Source of the DNA: Artocarpus heterophyllus
Taxonomy: Eukaryota > Streptophyta > Magnoliopsida > Rosales > Moraceae
Direction: 5' to 3'
NCBI GenBank assembly: GCA_025403435.1
Contig: CM046332.1
Coordinates: forward strand, 8,053,903 to 8,117,902
DNA length: 64,000 nucleotides
Part shown: positions 31,901 to 44,280 of the stretch, piece by piece
Position numbering within the stretch: the stretch's first letter is position 1
Layout of the letters: every line of letters starts with the position of its first letter
Program-made: the position numbers and the translations under genes
Notes under the pieces: model-generated
The model's database searches: none
Seen by the model: the letters and a program-made list of their open reading frames with translations, nothing else
Told to the model about the DNA's origin: nothing

Positions 31901-33989
31901 TGTAACACCCGAGATTTTTAGTGCATTAAAAATGCATTAAATTAAAGATTATGTTAAGACAAAGTACAATTAAAGAAAAATACTGTATAATAAGATGGAA
32001 AATTATACAATGTTAGAGCAACGCAGTATAAGAATTGAATTGTGTGGACCACAATTTTATCTTATACTTTTTATAAAAGAAAAGAAAAGAAAAAAAAAAA
32101 AAGAAAAATCAGAAAATTTAAGCAAAATTCGAGACTTTCTCTCTCCTCTTTCTCTCTCTAGAATTCTCTCTCTCTCCTCAAATCTCGTTTGAGATTCCGG
32201 CGTTATTTTTCGACACCTCCCATACCAGTGGGAAGCTCTCGTTGAGCTGAGTCCAACGAGGTGTCGTGCCACCCAAATAGCCGCTGGAGGAGGGCCCACG
32301 CGCCTCCCAAAGTGGCGGCGAAACCCATATTTTCCCGACGTCATATCTCCGCCGTCCGACCACCAATTGACGTGATTTTGGTGTCTATGGACTCAGTGTG
32401 AGGAGAGGAACAAGATGGTACCAATTTTCCAGCTCAATTTTGGCTGGAAAGGCTTCGCCGGAGCTGCCCGTCTCTACCGTGTCGCCGCCCCTCGAGAACC
32501 GCCGATAATGGCGGCGGTGAGGTACACCGCCGCCACCGTTCGATTCAGACGGCGACGGGGAGTGAAATCCCTCGCCTAATTTCATGCCACAGCCGCGGTT
32601 GGTCGGAGTTCCACCTCCGTCGTCGAGCGCCGCCGCGACAGCCACCGATCACGACGTTCCCGGCTGCCTCGCCCCAAATTGAAAGGGGGAAAACGTTCAG
32701 ATGGTTGAGAAGAGCATGAAGCAACTCTCAATTGCACGAAATGACGGCCGGTCACCAGAGAACGACCTCCACCTTGGTGCGCTGCCGTGGGGAGCTTCGG
32801 GCCGCCGTTCCACGGGGTGTTGAGCTGCCCCATCGTAGGGGAAATACTCAGAGGAGGTCGGGGAACAATTCCCCCACCTCAATTTCACGGTATCTTCGCC
32901 GGAGATAGGAAATCGGAGCCGCCGGTTTCCGCCGTGAAATCCATCCTCGATTGGAGCATATGGAGGGCGAATTGGGTGAAATTGACCCCACCAATCGACT
33001 CAGGAGGGTCGAATTAGGGGGGGTAGGCTCGAGCTCAGCCCTCAACGGAGCCAACCGCCGCCGGTCAACGGCGGTCAACACCGGTCAACGGCCGGTCAAA
33101 GGGCAAAATGGGATTTTGTGATCCGGACCTCCGATCGAAGATCCGAGACCGCCTCCCGACTCGTTTCGACGCTCTGAACGCAATGGTGACCTCCGTTCGA
33201 GCTAATTCCACTCCGATGAAAATCGTCCGGTACCGACTGCACGCGAATCGAGGCGATTCAAGCAGCAGTATTGGAGTTCAGAATGACAGTTTCAAGAATG
33301 AATGATCTCCGGGAAGCATTCCTAGCTATTCATGGTAGCTCGAGGAGCACTGCAGAGGATGCTTCACATACTGTAGATGCAGCGAGATACAACTGGATCT
33401 GCTTTGCTTGGAGTTCAAGTAAGTAGGAATCTCGCATGCAGTATGAACTGTTTTAGATGCTTTCATAGAAATTTATGAAATGCATGATCAGTGATTGTTA
33501 CACTGTTTTATATGAGAATAGGTTTTATAACGTTACAAGGTTGACGAAAAACCCGTTAAGGGTAAAATCGTCATTTTTAAGGAAACGGCTAGAACGGAGT
33601 CGAACACTCCGATTTAGCATAATGTTATTAGATGGAAAATGTTCCGTGATACGTTAAGTAACGTTACGGTCATATGAGATCAGAGATTTCATAAGATATG
33701 TTTTAAGTAAACGAGAGGTAACCGATGGGTTACAAAGTTAAAAGAACGGTAGACCGAAAGTATACTAGTCAAGTTATGAAAAAGGAATAAATGGTTAATG
33801 TTTACGTTTTATTATCAATCGAGTGGATTGATAATAAAGAAAGTTAATTAATGAGTCGGCTGTCGTTTGATCAGGACACAAAAGCCGACCAATGGAAGGA
33901 AAAGGAACGAGAAAGGAACGGAATAGAGAACGCTAGAGTATAGTTCGGGTAAGTTTCAAACCTCACCTACAGCATGAAGTAAATGATTT

Positions 33990-34520
33990 TTAAATGTCTA
34001 TTTTTATGATTTGCAAATGTGTTTGCAATTGTTATGTAAATTGTTTTTTAAAGTATGTTTGCATTTATTATGCAAAAAGTTTTAAAGTTCAAGAAAAAGA
34101 ATTGCAATGAAATTGCAATCGTTATGTTAAAGGTTTATTGGCATATTGATATGCATAACGTTTTTAAAAAGTTTAAGTTATGATTTTCAAAGTATTGAAA
34201 GTATGTTTTGCATTATGACAATGCATAATATTTTATAGTTTAAGTTAAAGGTTTAATGATGCATTTGCTATGCAATAAGTTGCATTTGATGTGCAATAAA
34301 TTTAAGAATAAAAGTTATAGTTTGCAAAATGTATTTGCATTTTATGATGTATTTATTTAAGCAATATGTTGCATTTGTTATGCAATGAGTGTTAGAATGC
34401 AAGTTATGATATGCAAAATGTGTTTACATTTTATGTTGCATTTGTTATGCAATGAGTTGCATTTATTATGCAATTAATTTTATAGTACAAGATATGAATT
34501 GCAAGTGTATTGCATATGAT
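33990..34520. repeat. TTGCAT/ATGCAA inverted-word array in the LTR
   Basis: Many short pairs such as TTGCATTTGTTATGCAA and TTGCATTTATTATGCAA: TTGCAT followed a few bases later by its reverse complement ATGCAA. The same array occurs in the 3' LTR at about 39085-39620. Confidence 0.8.
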
Positions 34521-34959
34521 GTGATTGCATTTGAAATGCTCACTAAAGTTAATAAGAAGGTAACGTTAAGATAAAAAGAAAGTGTCGTACCAGCCTCTTT
34601 GTTATGAGGTAATGAAAGTAAAATTAAAGTGTGACCTCCTGAAGGTGAGGTACAAGACCTCAATGTTTGATGGTCTCAAGTCTTCCACAAGGGAAGCATC
34701 ATGTTTATGATCTCATGATTAATGAGTTGGTACGAACACTAAAGTAAAGTAAGGAAAATGAAGGTTACAAGATAAAGAAAGTAAGGAACAAGAATAAAGG
34801 TTGAGAAAGAAATGAATATTTAAGTTTATAGAATGTTCATAAAAGGCTCATAATTAAAGTTAATAATTGAGCATAAATGAAGTCATGCATTCTAATGTTG
34901 CTTGAACGCTTTTTATGAAATGTTTATATGCTATGTTATGGAAAACATTCAGAGAAATG

Positions 34960-35340
34960 TTTTATGACAAGTGTTTATGAAAAACATTTTCATGTTTTCA
35001 AGAGACGGTTTATGAACGACGTTTTAAGAAAAACGTTCAAGAAATGTTTTAAGAGAAAGGTTTTACATTAAATGTTTATGAAAAACATTTCATGTTTGCA
35101 AGAAAAGGTTTACGAATGACGTTTTAAGAAAAACGTTGAAGAAATGTTTTACGAAAAACGTTTATGCAAAACGTTTCAGAAATGTTTTATGAAAAACGTT
35201 TTCAGAAATGTTCTATGAAAGACGTTTATGAAGAACGTTTTTAGAAATGTTAAAGGAAAACGTTTATGGAAAATATTTTCATAAATGTTTATGGAAAACG
35301 TTCATGAAGAACGTTTCAAGAGAAAGGTTTTCATGAGAAA
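34960..35340. repeat. AACGTTT-TATG repeat array in the LTR
   Basis: Degenerate units of about 15-30 bases built on the palindrome AACGTT (e.g. GAAAAACGTTTATG, CAGAAATGTTTTATG). The counterpart in the 3' LTR is at about 40060-40440. Confidence 0.8.
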
Positions 35341-35906
35341 AGTTTTTAAAGCATGATTAAATGAATTGTGAGTTTATGTTTGAACTTGCTGAGCGAAAGC
35401 TCATTAAAAGTTTTTCATGCTGTAGGTAACTTATGGGTGACCAATGGGACCCGTTAGAAGAGCTGGGTGCTGCGGAGGACAGATGCGAAGATTTGGGTAT
35501 GGATACCATCACTGTTTGCTTCCGCTACGTAAAGAAAATGTTTTCCATTGTTTAATGTTGTGTTTTCAAAGTTTAAAGAAAATCAGAGTTTTAAGAATTG
35601 CATTCAAAGTTTTAAAATACAGTTTATAAACTGTTTTATATAATTATAATGTAAAGTTTTAAACTATGATTTAATAAATGTTTCTTATTAAGTTTTAAGA
35701 AACGTTTTGAAATAATTTTAAGGGCAAGTGTTGAGCGATGTCTCAACTTGAATGCGACAGAGGTCGCATCAATATTAAAGAACGTTTAAGGAAAGAAAAA
35801 AAAAAAATTTATTACAGTATTTTCTTACTAAGTAAGTAAGATTACTGTTTATGAAACTATGTTTATGAAAGTAAAGTGACTGCCCGAAATGGCGGGTCGT
35901 CACAGG

Positions 35907-35918
35907 TGGTATCAGAGC
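35907..35918 (+). promoter_or_regulatory. LARD-like element primer-binding site
   Basis: Exact TGGTATCAGAGC two bases after the 5' LTR end. Confidence 0.95.
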
Positions 35919-36995
35919 AGTATCCTGCCATCCCATTTCGCGCTGTCATATGTCCGCTACACCATAGCTCAAGTAAGTAAGTTATGTTAAGCAGAAAGAA
36001 AAGTTAGAATTTAATGAATACGTATTTATGTTGGGCGTAGCCTTGGATATCGGCGCACCCAGATGAACAACGAGAAGGCGAAAGTCAAAGGATGAACGTG
36101 ATGATATATGCTAGAATATCTTCGCAAGTCGACTGTAGTCGTCGTCTCTTAGCGATATCAAGTCAACGATGATAAAACGTGCTCAATGATGGTCAACAGA
36201 TGGCCGACAGCTCAAAATCAAGAAGATGAGCTTGTGACACGTTAAGATGTTTAGGCGCACAATGGTGTCTCCGTAGGAGCAAATATTACTCTGATGGAGT
36301 TATTCTGTATTGGCTACACGCATAACGAGAAAAAGTGGATCAAGATAACGAAATAATGAAGGTCTGAAGTGATTTTCAGTGCGCTATGGAACGAAAGTGC
36401 CTGAGAGCAACTTGACGTTAGATCATTAATTATGTGATTTGATAGGGCTTAAGCACTCCTTCGCTGAGCTGAGACATGCGAATGAGCTCGTAACTGCCCG
36501 GATGGGAAATACGATTAAGACAACGATGCCCAATCTGGCAGCGGAAACCTCACAGATTGGAGGATGGAAGCTGGAAATTATACGTTATGAGGAAAATTAC
36601 GGTAAAATGTCATTCTAGAATGGATATAGAACCGAAAATTATGGATTTTGTGGTCGGATGACCTTGATCTTTAGAAGGAAATGAAGAGATTAGAATGAAA
36701 ATGAACCCTATTTCTAAGAATAGCATTCAATGGTAGAATGCTAAACCCTTAGATGAATGGAAACTGCGCTCAAATGTTGGAAGATCAGAGTTGCGCAGCA
36801 AAAGTGTGGTGTACAATTTAAAGGAATATGTCAAGAACATGATGAAAATTGTTGAAGTTCTAAGATGAGGGCTCAGTTTTAATGAAAGAGTAGTGATCAA
36901 GGAAGAATGTCAAGAACGAAAAAGGATGACAAGGAAGATGAACTGCCTATGAAGGTGTTGATTTTCGAGGACGAAAATTGTTAAGGAGGGAAGAT
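35919..36995 (+). other. Non-coding interior of the LARD-like element
   Basis: About 1.08 kb with no frame over about 60 codons and no gag or pol motif on either strand. It ends TTTCGAGGACGAAAATTG (the usual tail of Tekay-type pol) and a purine tract AAGGAGGGAAGA before the 3' LTR. The interior would serve for priming, packaging and dimerisation if the element is mobilised in trans; those roles are inferred. Confidence 0.85.
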
Positions 36996-39900
36996 TGTAA
37001 CACCCGAGATTTTTAGTGCATTAAAAATGCATTAAATTAAAGATTATGTTAAGACAAAGTACAATTAAAGAAAAATACTGTATAATAAGATGGAAAATTA
37101 TACAGTGTTAGAGCAACGCAGTATAAGAATTGAATTGTGTGGACCACAATTTTATTTTATACTTTTTATAAAAGAAAAGAAAAGAAAAAAAAAAGAAAAA
37201 TCAGAAAATTTAAGCAAAATTCGAGACTTTCTCTCTCCTCTTTCTCTCTCTAGAATTCTCTCTCTCTCCTCAAATCTCGTTTGAGATTCCGGCGTTATTT
37301 TTCGACACCTCCCATACCAGTGGGAAGCTCTCGTTGAGCTGAGTCCAACGAGGTGTCGTACCACCCAAATAGCCGCCGGAGGAGGGCCCACGCACCGCCC
37401 AAAGTGGCGGCGAAACCCATATTTTCCCGACGTCATATCTCCGCCGTCCGACCACCAATTGACGTGATTTTGGTGTCTATGGACTCAGTGTGAGGAGAGG
37501 AACAAGATGGTACCAATTTTCCAGCTCAATTTTGGCTGGAAAGGCTTCGCCGGAGCTGCCCGTCTCCGCCGTATCGTCGCCCCTCGAGAACCGTCGATAA
37601 TGGCGGCGGTGAGGTACACCGCCGCCACCGTTCGATTCAGACGGCGACGGGGAGTGAAACCCCTCGTCTAATTTCACGCCACAGCCGCGGTTGGTCAGAG
37701 TTCCACCTCCGTCGTCGAGCGCCGCCGCGACAGCCACCGATCACGACGTTCCCGGTTGCCTCGCCCCAAATTGAAAGGGGGAAAACGTTCAGATGGTTGA
37801 GAAGAGCATGAAGCAACTCTCAATTGCACGAAATGACGGCCGATCACCGGAGAACGACCTCCGCCTTGGTGCGCCGCCGTGGGGAGGAGCTTCGGGCCGC
37901 CGTTCCACGCGGTGTTGAGCTGCCCCATCGTAGGGGAAATACTCAGAGGAGGTCGGGGAACAATTCCCCCACCTCAATTTCACGGTATCTTCGCCGGAGA
38001 TAGGAAATCGGAGCCGCCGGTTTCCGCCGTGAAATCCATCCTCGATTGGAGCAGATGGAGGCCGAATTGGGTGAAATTGACCCCACCAATCGACTCAGGA
38101 GGGTCAAATTAGGGGGGGTAGGCTCGAGCTCAGCCCTCAACGGAGCCAACCGCCGCCGGTCAACGGCGGTCAACGCCGGTCAACGGCCGGTCAAAGGGCA
38201 AAATGGGATTTTGTGATCCGGACCTCCGATCGAAGATCCGAGACCGCCTCCCGACTCGTTTCGACGCTCTGAACGCAATGGTGACCTCCGTTCGAGCTAA
38301 TTCCACTCCGATGAAAATCATCCGGTACCGACTGCATGCGGATCGAGGCGATTCAAGCAGCAGTATCGGAGTTCAGAATGACAGTTTCAAGAATGAATGA
38401 TCTCCGGGAAGCATTCCTAGCTATTCATGGTAGCTCGAGGAGCACTGCAGAGGATGCTTCACATACTGTAGATGCAGCGAGATACAACTGGATCTGCTTT
38501 GCTTGGAGTTCAAGTAAGTAGGAATCTCGCATGCAGTATGAACTGTTTTAGATGCTTTCATAGAAATTTATGAAATGCATGATCAGTGATTGTTACACTG
38601 TTTTATATGAGAATAGGTTTTATAACGTTACAAGGTTGACGAAAAACCCGTTAAGGGTAAAATCGTCATTTTTAAGGAAACGGCTAGAACGGAGTCGAAC
38701 ACTCCGATTTAGCATAATGTTATTAGATGGAAAATGTTTCATGATACGTTAAGTAACGTTACGGTCATATGAGATCAGAGATTTCATAAGATATGTTTTA
38801 AGTAAACGAGAGGTAACCGATGGGTTACAAAGTTAAAAGAACGGTAGACCGAAAGTATACTAGTCAAGTTATGAAAAAGGAATAAATGGTTAATGTTTAC
38901 GTTTTATTATCAATCGAGTGGATTGATAATAAAGAAAGTTAATTAATGAGTCGGCTGTCGTATGATCAGGACACAAAAGCCGACCAATGGAAGGAAAAGG
39001 AACGAGAAAGGAACGGAATAGAGAACGCTAGAGTATAGTTCGGGTAAGTTTCAAACCTCACCTACAGCATGAAGTAAATGATTTTTAAATGTCTATTTTT
39101 ATGATTTGCAAATGTGTTTGCAATTGTTATGTAAATTGTTTTTTAAAGTATGTTTGCATTTATTATGCAAAAAGTTTTAAAGTTCAAGAAAAAGAATTGC
39201 AATGAAATTGCAATCGTTATGTTAAAGGTTTATTGGCATATTGATATGCATAACGTTTTTAAAAAGTTTAAGTTATGATTTTCAAAGTATTGAAAGTATG
39301 TTTTGCATTATGACAATGCATAATGTTTTATAGTTTAAGTTAAAGGTTTAATGATGCATTTGCTATGCAATAAGTTGCATTTGATGTGCAATAAATTTAA
39401 GAATAAAAGTTATAGTTTGCAAAATGTGTTTGCATTTTATGATGTATTTATTAAGCAATATGTTGCATTTGTTATGCAATGAGTGTTAGAATGCAAGTTA
39501 TGATATGCAAAATGTGTTTACATTTTATGTTGCATTTGTTATGCAATGAGTTGCATTTATTATGCAATTAATTTTATAATACAAGCTATGAATTGCAAGT
39601 GTATTGCATATGATGTGATTGCATTTGAAATGCTCACTAAAGTTAATAAGAAGGTAACGTTAAGATAAAAAGAAAGTGTCATACCAGCCTCTTTGTTATG
39701 AGGTAATGAAAGTAAAATTAAAGTGTGACCTCCTAAAGGTGAGGTACAAGACCTCAATGTTTGATGGTCTCAAGTCTTCCACAAGGGAAGCATCATGTTT
39801 ATGATCTCATGATTAATGAGTTGGTACGAACACTAAAGTAAAGTAAGGAAAATGAAGGTTACAAGATAAAGAAAGTTAAGGAACAAGAATAAAGGTTGAG

Positions 39901-41000
39901 AAAGAAATGAATATTTAAGTTTATAGAATGTTCATAAAAGGCTCATAATTAAAGTTAATAATTGAGCATAAATGAAGTCATGCATTCTAATGTTACTTGA
40001 ATGTTTTTTTTATGAAATGTTTATATGCTATGTTATGGAAAACATTCAGAGAAATGTTTTATGACAAGTGTTTATGAAAAACATTTTCATGTTTTCAAGA
40101 GACGGTTTATGAACGACGTTTTAAGATAAACGTTCAAGAAATGTTTTAAGAGAAAGGTTTTACATTAAATGTTTATGAAAAACATTTCATGTTTGCAAGA
40201 AAAGGTTTACGAATGACGTTTTAAGAAAAACGTTGAAGAAATGTTTTACGAAAAACGTTTATGCAAAACGTTTCAGAAATGTTTTATGAAAAACGTTTTC
40301 AGAAATGTTCTATGAAAGACGTTTATGAAGAACGTTTTTAGAAATGTTAAAGGAAAACGTTTATGAAAAATATTTTCATAAATGTTTATGGAAAACGTTC
40401 ATGAAGAACGTTTCAAGAGAAAGGTTTTCATGAGAAAAGTTTGTAAAGCATGTTTAAATGCTTTGTGAGTTTATGTTTGAACTTGCTGAGCGAAAGCTCA
40501 TTAAAAGTTTTTCATGCTGTAGGTAACTTATGGGTGACCAATGGGACCCGTTAGAAGAGCTGGGTGCTGCGGAGGACAGATGCGAAGATTTGGGTATGGA
40601 TACCATCACTGTTTGCTTCCGCTACGTAAAGAAAATGTTTTCCATTGTTTAATGTTGTGTTTTCGAAGTTTAAAGAAAATCAGAGTTTTAAGAATTGCAT
40701 TCAAAGTTTTAAAATACAGTTATAAACTGTTTTATGTAATGATAAAATAAAGTTTTAAACTATGATTTAATAAATGTTTCTTATTAAGTTTTAAGAAACG
40801 TTTTGAAATGATTTTAAGGGCAAGTGTTGAGCGATGTCTCAACTTGAATGCGACAGAGGTCGCATCAATATTAAAGAACGTTTAAGGAAAGAAAAAAAAA
40901 TATTTTATTACAGTATTTTCTTACTAAGTAAGTAAGATTACTGTTTATGAAACTATGTTTATAAAAGTAAAGTGACTGCCCGAAATGGCGGGTCGTCATA
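36996..41000 (+). repeat. LARD-like element 3' LTR
   Basis: 4,005 bases collinear with 31901-35904. Visible differences are mostly single transitions and homopolymer length changes, e.g. in the A-run near 37185. The last dinucleotide is TA instead of CA (GTCGTCATA), a single change after insertion. Confidence 0.92.
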
Positions 41001-42137
41001 GAAATTATGTTCTTAATGATACCTATGATGATTTTATGATGATTTCATTTAAAGATTTCTTATGAAATATTTTTATGTTCAAAAGTTATCCATGTATGAT
41101 GATGATGCCTTTCAAAGCATGAAAGTTTATATATGATTATATATGTATCACCTAAATAAGTGTTGCATACAAATGTTATGTTATGATATGTTATGATGTC
41201 ATGTTTGGTTTAGGGTTAGCTACCTTTCTCCTCTCATAACGGCGCGCCTATAATGATGATTATGGTGCAACACTTGGGCCCTTAAGATAAAATGGAATAA
41301 GTTTTAATTTGGTCAAAGTTAAGAAAGATATGTTCCTTATGAAATTTGTGCCTAGTACACTATTATGTTGATGATAATGATGTTCCTAAAATGTTTTAAG
41401 TTGTGAGATATGAAATGTATTTACTAAGCATTAGCTTATTCAATTTTATATCATGTTGCAGATAAGGGTAAGAAGGTCATGGACTAGGTGGAGGACAAGG
41501 AAAGGCGTGTCAACTAAGGATGATGAATTACAAATGAAAGAATGCCAAAAAGGAAATTTAAAGATATGAACAACATTTTATAATTTTGATTATGTTTTAT
41601 TGTTAAATTTTAAGGATTGGTACTATGTTTTATTATTTTATCTTTATTTTTTCAAGTATATGGTCTTCCGTATATTGAAGTATGAAACTTATCTTTAAAT
41701 TCAATTTTCTAAAGATTTTAACTCGGACGGCTTGCCGACCATTGATGGTCGGTATGCCGATGTGATGTTCGGCCTGCCGATTCCATTATTCCGGCCTGCC
41801 AAACTTAGAGATTTTAAAATGACATTTTGCAAAGCCTCGAGCAGCCTGCCGATGGATGATCATCGGCCTGCCAAAGTCTTAAGTTTGGCCTGTCGAACCA
41901 TAAATAAAGATATCCTTTTAAGAAGTTTTTTTTAAAAACAAAAATGTTATTTTGTTATACTATGGTACTGGTAAACTATTTAAAGGATGTTTACGATTTA
42001 GTTGTAAAAAAAAAAAATGTATGCATGGATCCTGGGTTATGTCTTCAAACATTCTTTTTATTCAAATAGTTTATCTTAAATAATGGTTAAATGAATGAAT
42101 GTAACAACATCTATAACATCCGTAAGGGGGCGTCACA
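41001..42137 (+). mobile_element. Gypsy-type LTR B, right part
   Basis: Continues the LTR broken at 31900, starting with the duplicated GAAAT. Matches the gypsy II LTR in the blocks GCGCGCCTATAATGATGAT, CAACACTTGGGCCC, CATGTTGCAGATAAGGGTAAG (candidate acceptor at 41461) and CATCCGTAAGGGGGCGTCACA, its 3' end. Unlike the gypsy II LTRs it carries a dyad-motif array at 41719-41900. Confidence 0.82.
41719..41900. repeat. Dyad-motif array in LTR B (reverse orientation)
   Basis: Seven or so units of CGGCCTGCC(G/A)A type, the reverse complement of the gypsy I arrays: e.g. TTCGGCCTGCCGATT, CCGGCCTGCCAAAC, CATCGGCCTGCCAAAG, TTTGGCCTGTCGAACC. The homologous position in both gypsy II LTRs has no such array, so it was gained here or lost there. 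Confidence 0.85.
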
Positions 42138-43858
42138 CTTAGGATGAAGCACGAAAGCATGGAAACCACTTATGAGATAATGCAGTCTCTACAATATATG
42201 TTTGGCAAACCTTCTGAAAAGGTATGCCATGAAACCGTTAAGGCGGTAATAAATGTACAAATGAAGGTAGGGATTTTGGTCAGAGAATATGTTCTCAACA
42301 TGATTAACTATCTCCATAAGGCCGAGGTCAACGGGGCTGTGATAGATGAAGCCACACAGGTGGGGATGATTTTGGAAACCCTCTCCCCTGCGTTCCTTCA
42401 GTTCAAAAGCAACTATTTCATGAACAAGCTGAAATATAATATGACTGAGTTGTATAATGAGTTATAAACCTTCGAGTCTATTTTGAAAGAAAAGACTAAA
42501 GAAGGTGAGGTAAATGTTGCAGAAGCTTAACCCTCCTCTTCTACTCAAAAGAATAAGAAAAGGAAGAGGACTGAAGGAAGTGGTAAGTCTAAAAATGGAG
42601 GGCAACCTAAGAAGAACAAAAGCAATAACAGCAAAAAGAGCTCAAACCAAAAGAAGTCTAAAGGAAAATGTTTCCACTGTGGCGTTGTTGGCCACTGGAA
42701 GAGAAAATGCAAGAAGTATCTTCAAGAGCTCAAAGAAAAGAAGAACAACAATAAATCATATTTACCAGTTTATGAATATTGTCTTTAAGGTAAAATGACT
42801 AAAAGGCCTTTCATTACAAAAGGTGAAAAGGCCAAGGAACCACTTGAGCTAATACATTCAGACATTTGCGGTCCATTGAATGTATAAGCACATAGTGGTT
42901 ATGAATATTTCATCACATTTATTGACAATTATTCAAGGTATAGTTACATATACCTAATGCAAAGGAAATCTAAAACTTTTGAAAAGTTCAAAGAATTCCA
43001 AGCAGAAGCTGAAAAGCAATTAGGAAAGACGGTGAAGACTCTTTGATCTGATCGAGGAGGGGAATACCTTGATACTAAATTCAAGGACTATATGATAGAA
43101 TATGGTATTCTATCATAACTCACCGCACCTAGAACACTACAAGAAAATAGTGTTGTAGAGAGAAGAAATCGGACGTTACTAGATATGGTGAGATCCATGC
43201 TCAGGTACTCATCATTACCCACTTTGTTATGGGGATATGCACTACAAACTGTAGTATATCTTCTAAACATAGTTCTATCTAAGTCTACTCCAAAAACACC
43301 TTTAGAGTTATGGAATGGTCACAAACCTAGTATGCGACATATCCGTATATGGGGGTGTTCAGTACATGTGCTGAAAGGAAAGACTGGGAAGCTAGAACCA
43401 GGTTCTAAAGTATGCTTGTTTGTGGGATACCCAAAGGGAATGAAGGGAGGTTTGTTTTATGGTCCATAGGAAAAGAAGGTATTTGTATCCACAAATGCCA
43501 CTTTTCTAGAGAATGATTTTATGACAAACTATAAACCTCGTAGCAAAGTTGTACTTGAAGAGTTAATTTCTAATCAGATCAAACCGCAACCGACAACCGT
43601 TGTCGAAGGACAAAATGAGGGGACCATATCTCCCGATCAGAATGTCATACCACCTCAACATAATGGAGGGTTGTGAGACCACCTACTCGCTACAAAGAAA
43701 TTGGAGAAGCAAATGTTGCTATCTCTGATAATGGTGAGGATGATCCATTGACATATCTTGATGCAATGGAAGATTCTGAGAAGACAAAGTGGTTGGAAGC
43801 TATGAACCTTGAAATAGAGTCAATGTACTCTAATTCAGTCTAAGAACTTGTAGACCTA
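42138..43858 (+). pseudogene. Ty1/copia gag-integrase remnant with protease deleted
   Basis: Gag (42144-42467) has the UBN2-type capsid block VREYVLNMINYLHKAEVNGA and a CCHC knuckle, CFHCGVVGHWKRKC (about 42672-42713). Directly after it come the pre-integrase end (GKMTKRPFITKGEKAKEPLE) and the integrase core: Asp in IHSDICGP, Asp in SDRGGEY, Glu in [10 protein letters not shown], with the usual spacing. The protease and the HHCC zinc finger expected in between are gone. In-frame stops are at TAA 42463, 42527 and 42787, later TAA, TGA and TAG, mostly single changes. The C-terminal integrase segment ([20 protein letters not shown]) matches the minus-strand copia at 18848, so both belong to one family. 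CACTA II cuts it at 43859, before RT. Confidence 0.88.
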
Positions 43859-43879
43859 CACTAGTAGAAATTGTAGATT

Positions 43880-44280
43880 ACACGACAGTTTAAAACCGTC
43901 GTGGTATGTTTTCACGACGGTTTAAAAACCGTCGTGTAATCGTTCGTCATAGTACCAACAAGACTTTTTACGATGGTTTTTTACCATCGTGGATTCCTTA
44001 TTTTGGTGGGGTTATGGGATCTTAGGACGAGGCTACCATGACGGTTTTCACTAAAAACCGTCATGAAAGGCTAAGCTTACATGATAGTTTTTATGAAAAC
44101 CATCGTGTAAGGCCCTGAGGCTTCCACAACGGTTTTTGTAAAAGGCGTCATGGAAGGCCTTTCACGATGGTTTTTTTAAAAACCGTTGTGGAAGCCCTTT
44201 CACAACGGTTTTTTAAAAAACCATCGTGGAAGCCCTTTCACTACCGTTTCACTAAAACCGTCATGAAAAAGTTGGTCTGA
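43880..44280. repeat. CACTA II subterminal repeats, block 1
   Basis: About a dozen copies of a CACGACGGTTTTT-type word and its inverse AAAACCGTCGTG, often back to back as imperfect hairpins (e.g. CACGACGGTTTAAAAACCGTCGTG in two halves near 43913-43938). Confidence 0.88.

Larger units (their letters stand above)
31901..35904 (+). repeat. LARD-like element 5' LTR
   Basis: Parts in order: an early hairpin word TGCATTAAAAATGCA (near 31921), a TATA-like TTTTTATAAAAG (about 32068), a CT-rich leader (32140-32180), a GC-rich block (about 32190-33300) rich in CCGCCG-type words, a candidate donor TTCAA|GTAAGT at 33419, a TTGCAT/ATGCAA-rich stretch (33990-34520), an AACGTT-rich stretch (34960-35340), a candidate acceptor GCTGTAG at 35425, and the terminus GCCCGAAATGGCGGG. 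Reading frames in the GC-rich block occur on both strands and have no domain. Confidence 0.92.
31901..41000 (+). mobile_element. Complete non-autonomous LTR element with giant LTRs (LARD-like)
   Basis: 9,100 bases: 5' LTR 31901-35904 (4,004), interior 35905-36995 (1,091), 3' LTR 36996-41000 (4,005). Exact 5-base duplication GAAAT at 31896-31900 and 41001-41005. The LTRs begin TGTAACACCCGAG and end GTCGTCACA (5') or GTCGTCATA (3'). A primer-binding site and polypurine tract are present, but the interior has no gag, protease, RT or integrase. LTR-to-LTR differences are sparse over the whole 4 kb, making this the youngest insertion in the window. Proteins would have to come in trans. The word TCGAGGACGAAAA before the polypurine tract, and the TGTAACACCCG start, are shared with gypsy II, so a Tekay-type chromovirus is the likely helper. 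Confidence 0.93.

Noticed and set aside
32385..33081. Overlapping Pro/Arg/Gly-rich frames on both strands in the giant LTR (and 37477-38173)
   Set aside because: Open frames are expected in GC-rich sequence. Their presence in both LTRs is due to LTR identity, not coding constraint.
34960..35340. CRISPR-like periodic array in the giant LTR
   Set aside because: Units are degenerate, lack distinct spacers and lie in a eukaryotic LTR. It is a simple repeat.
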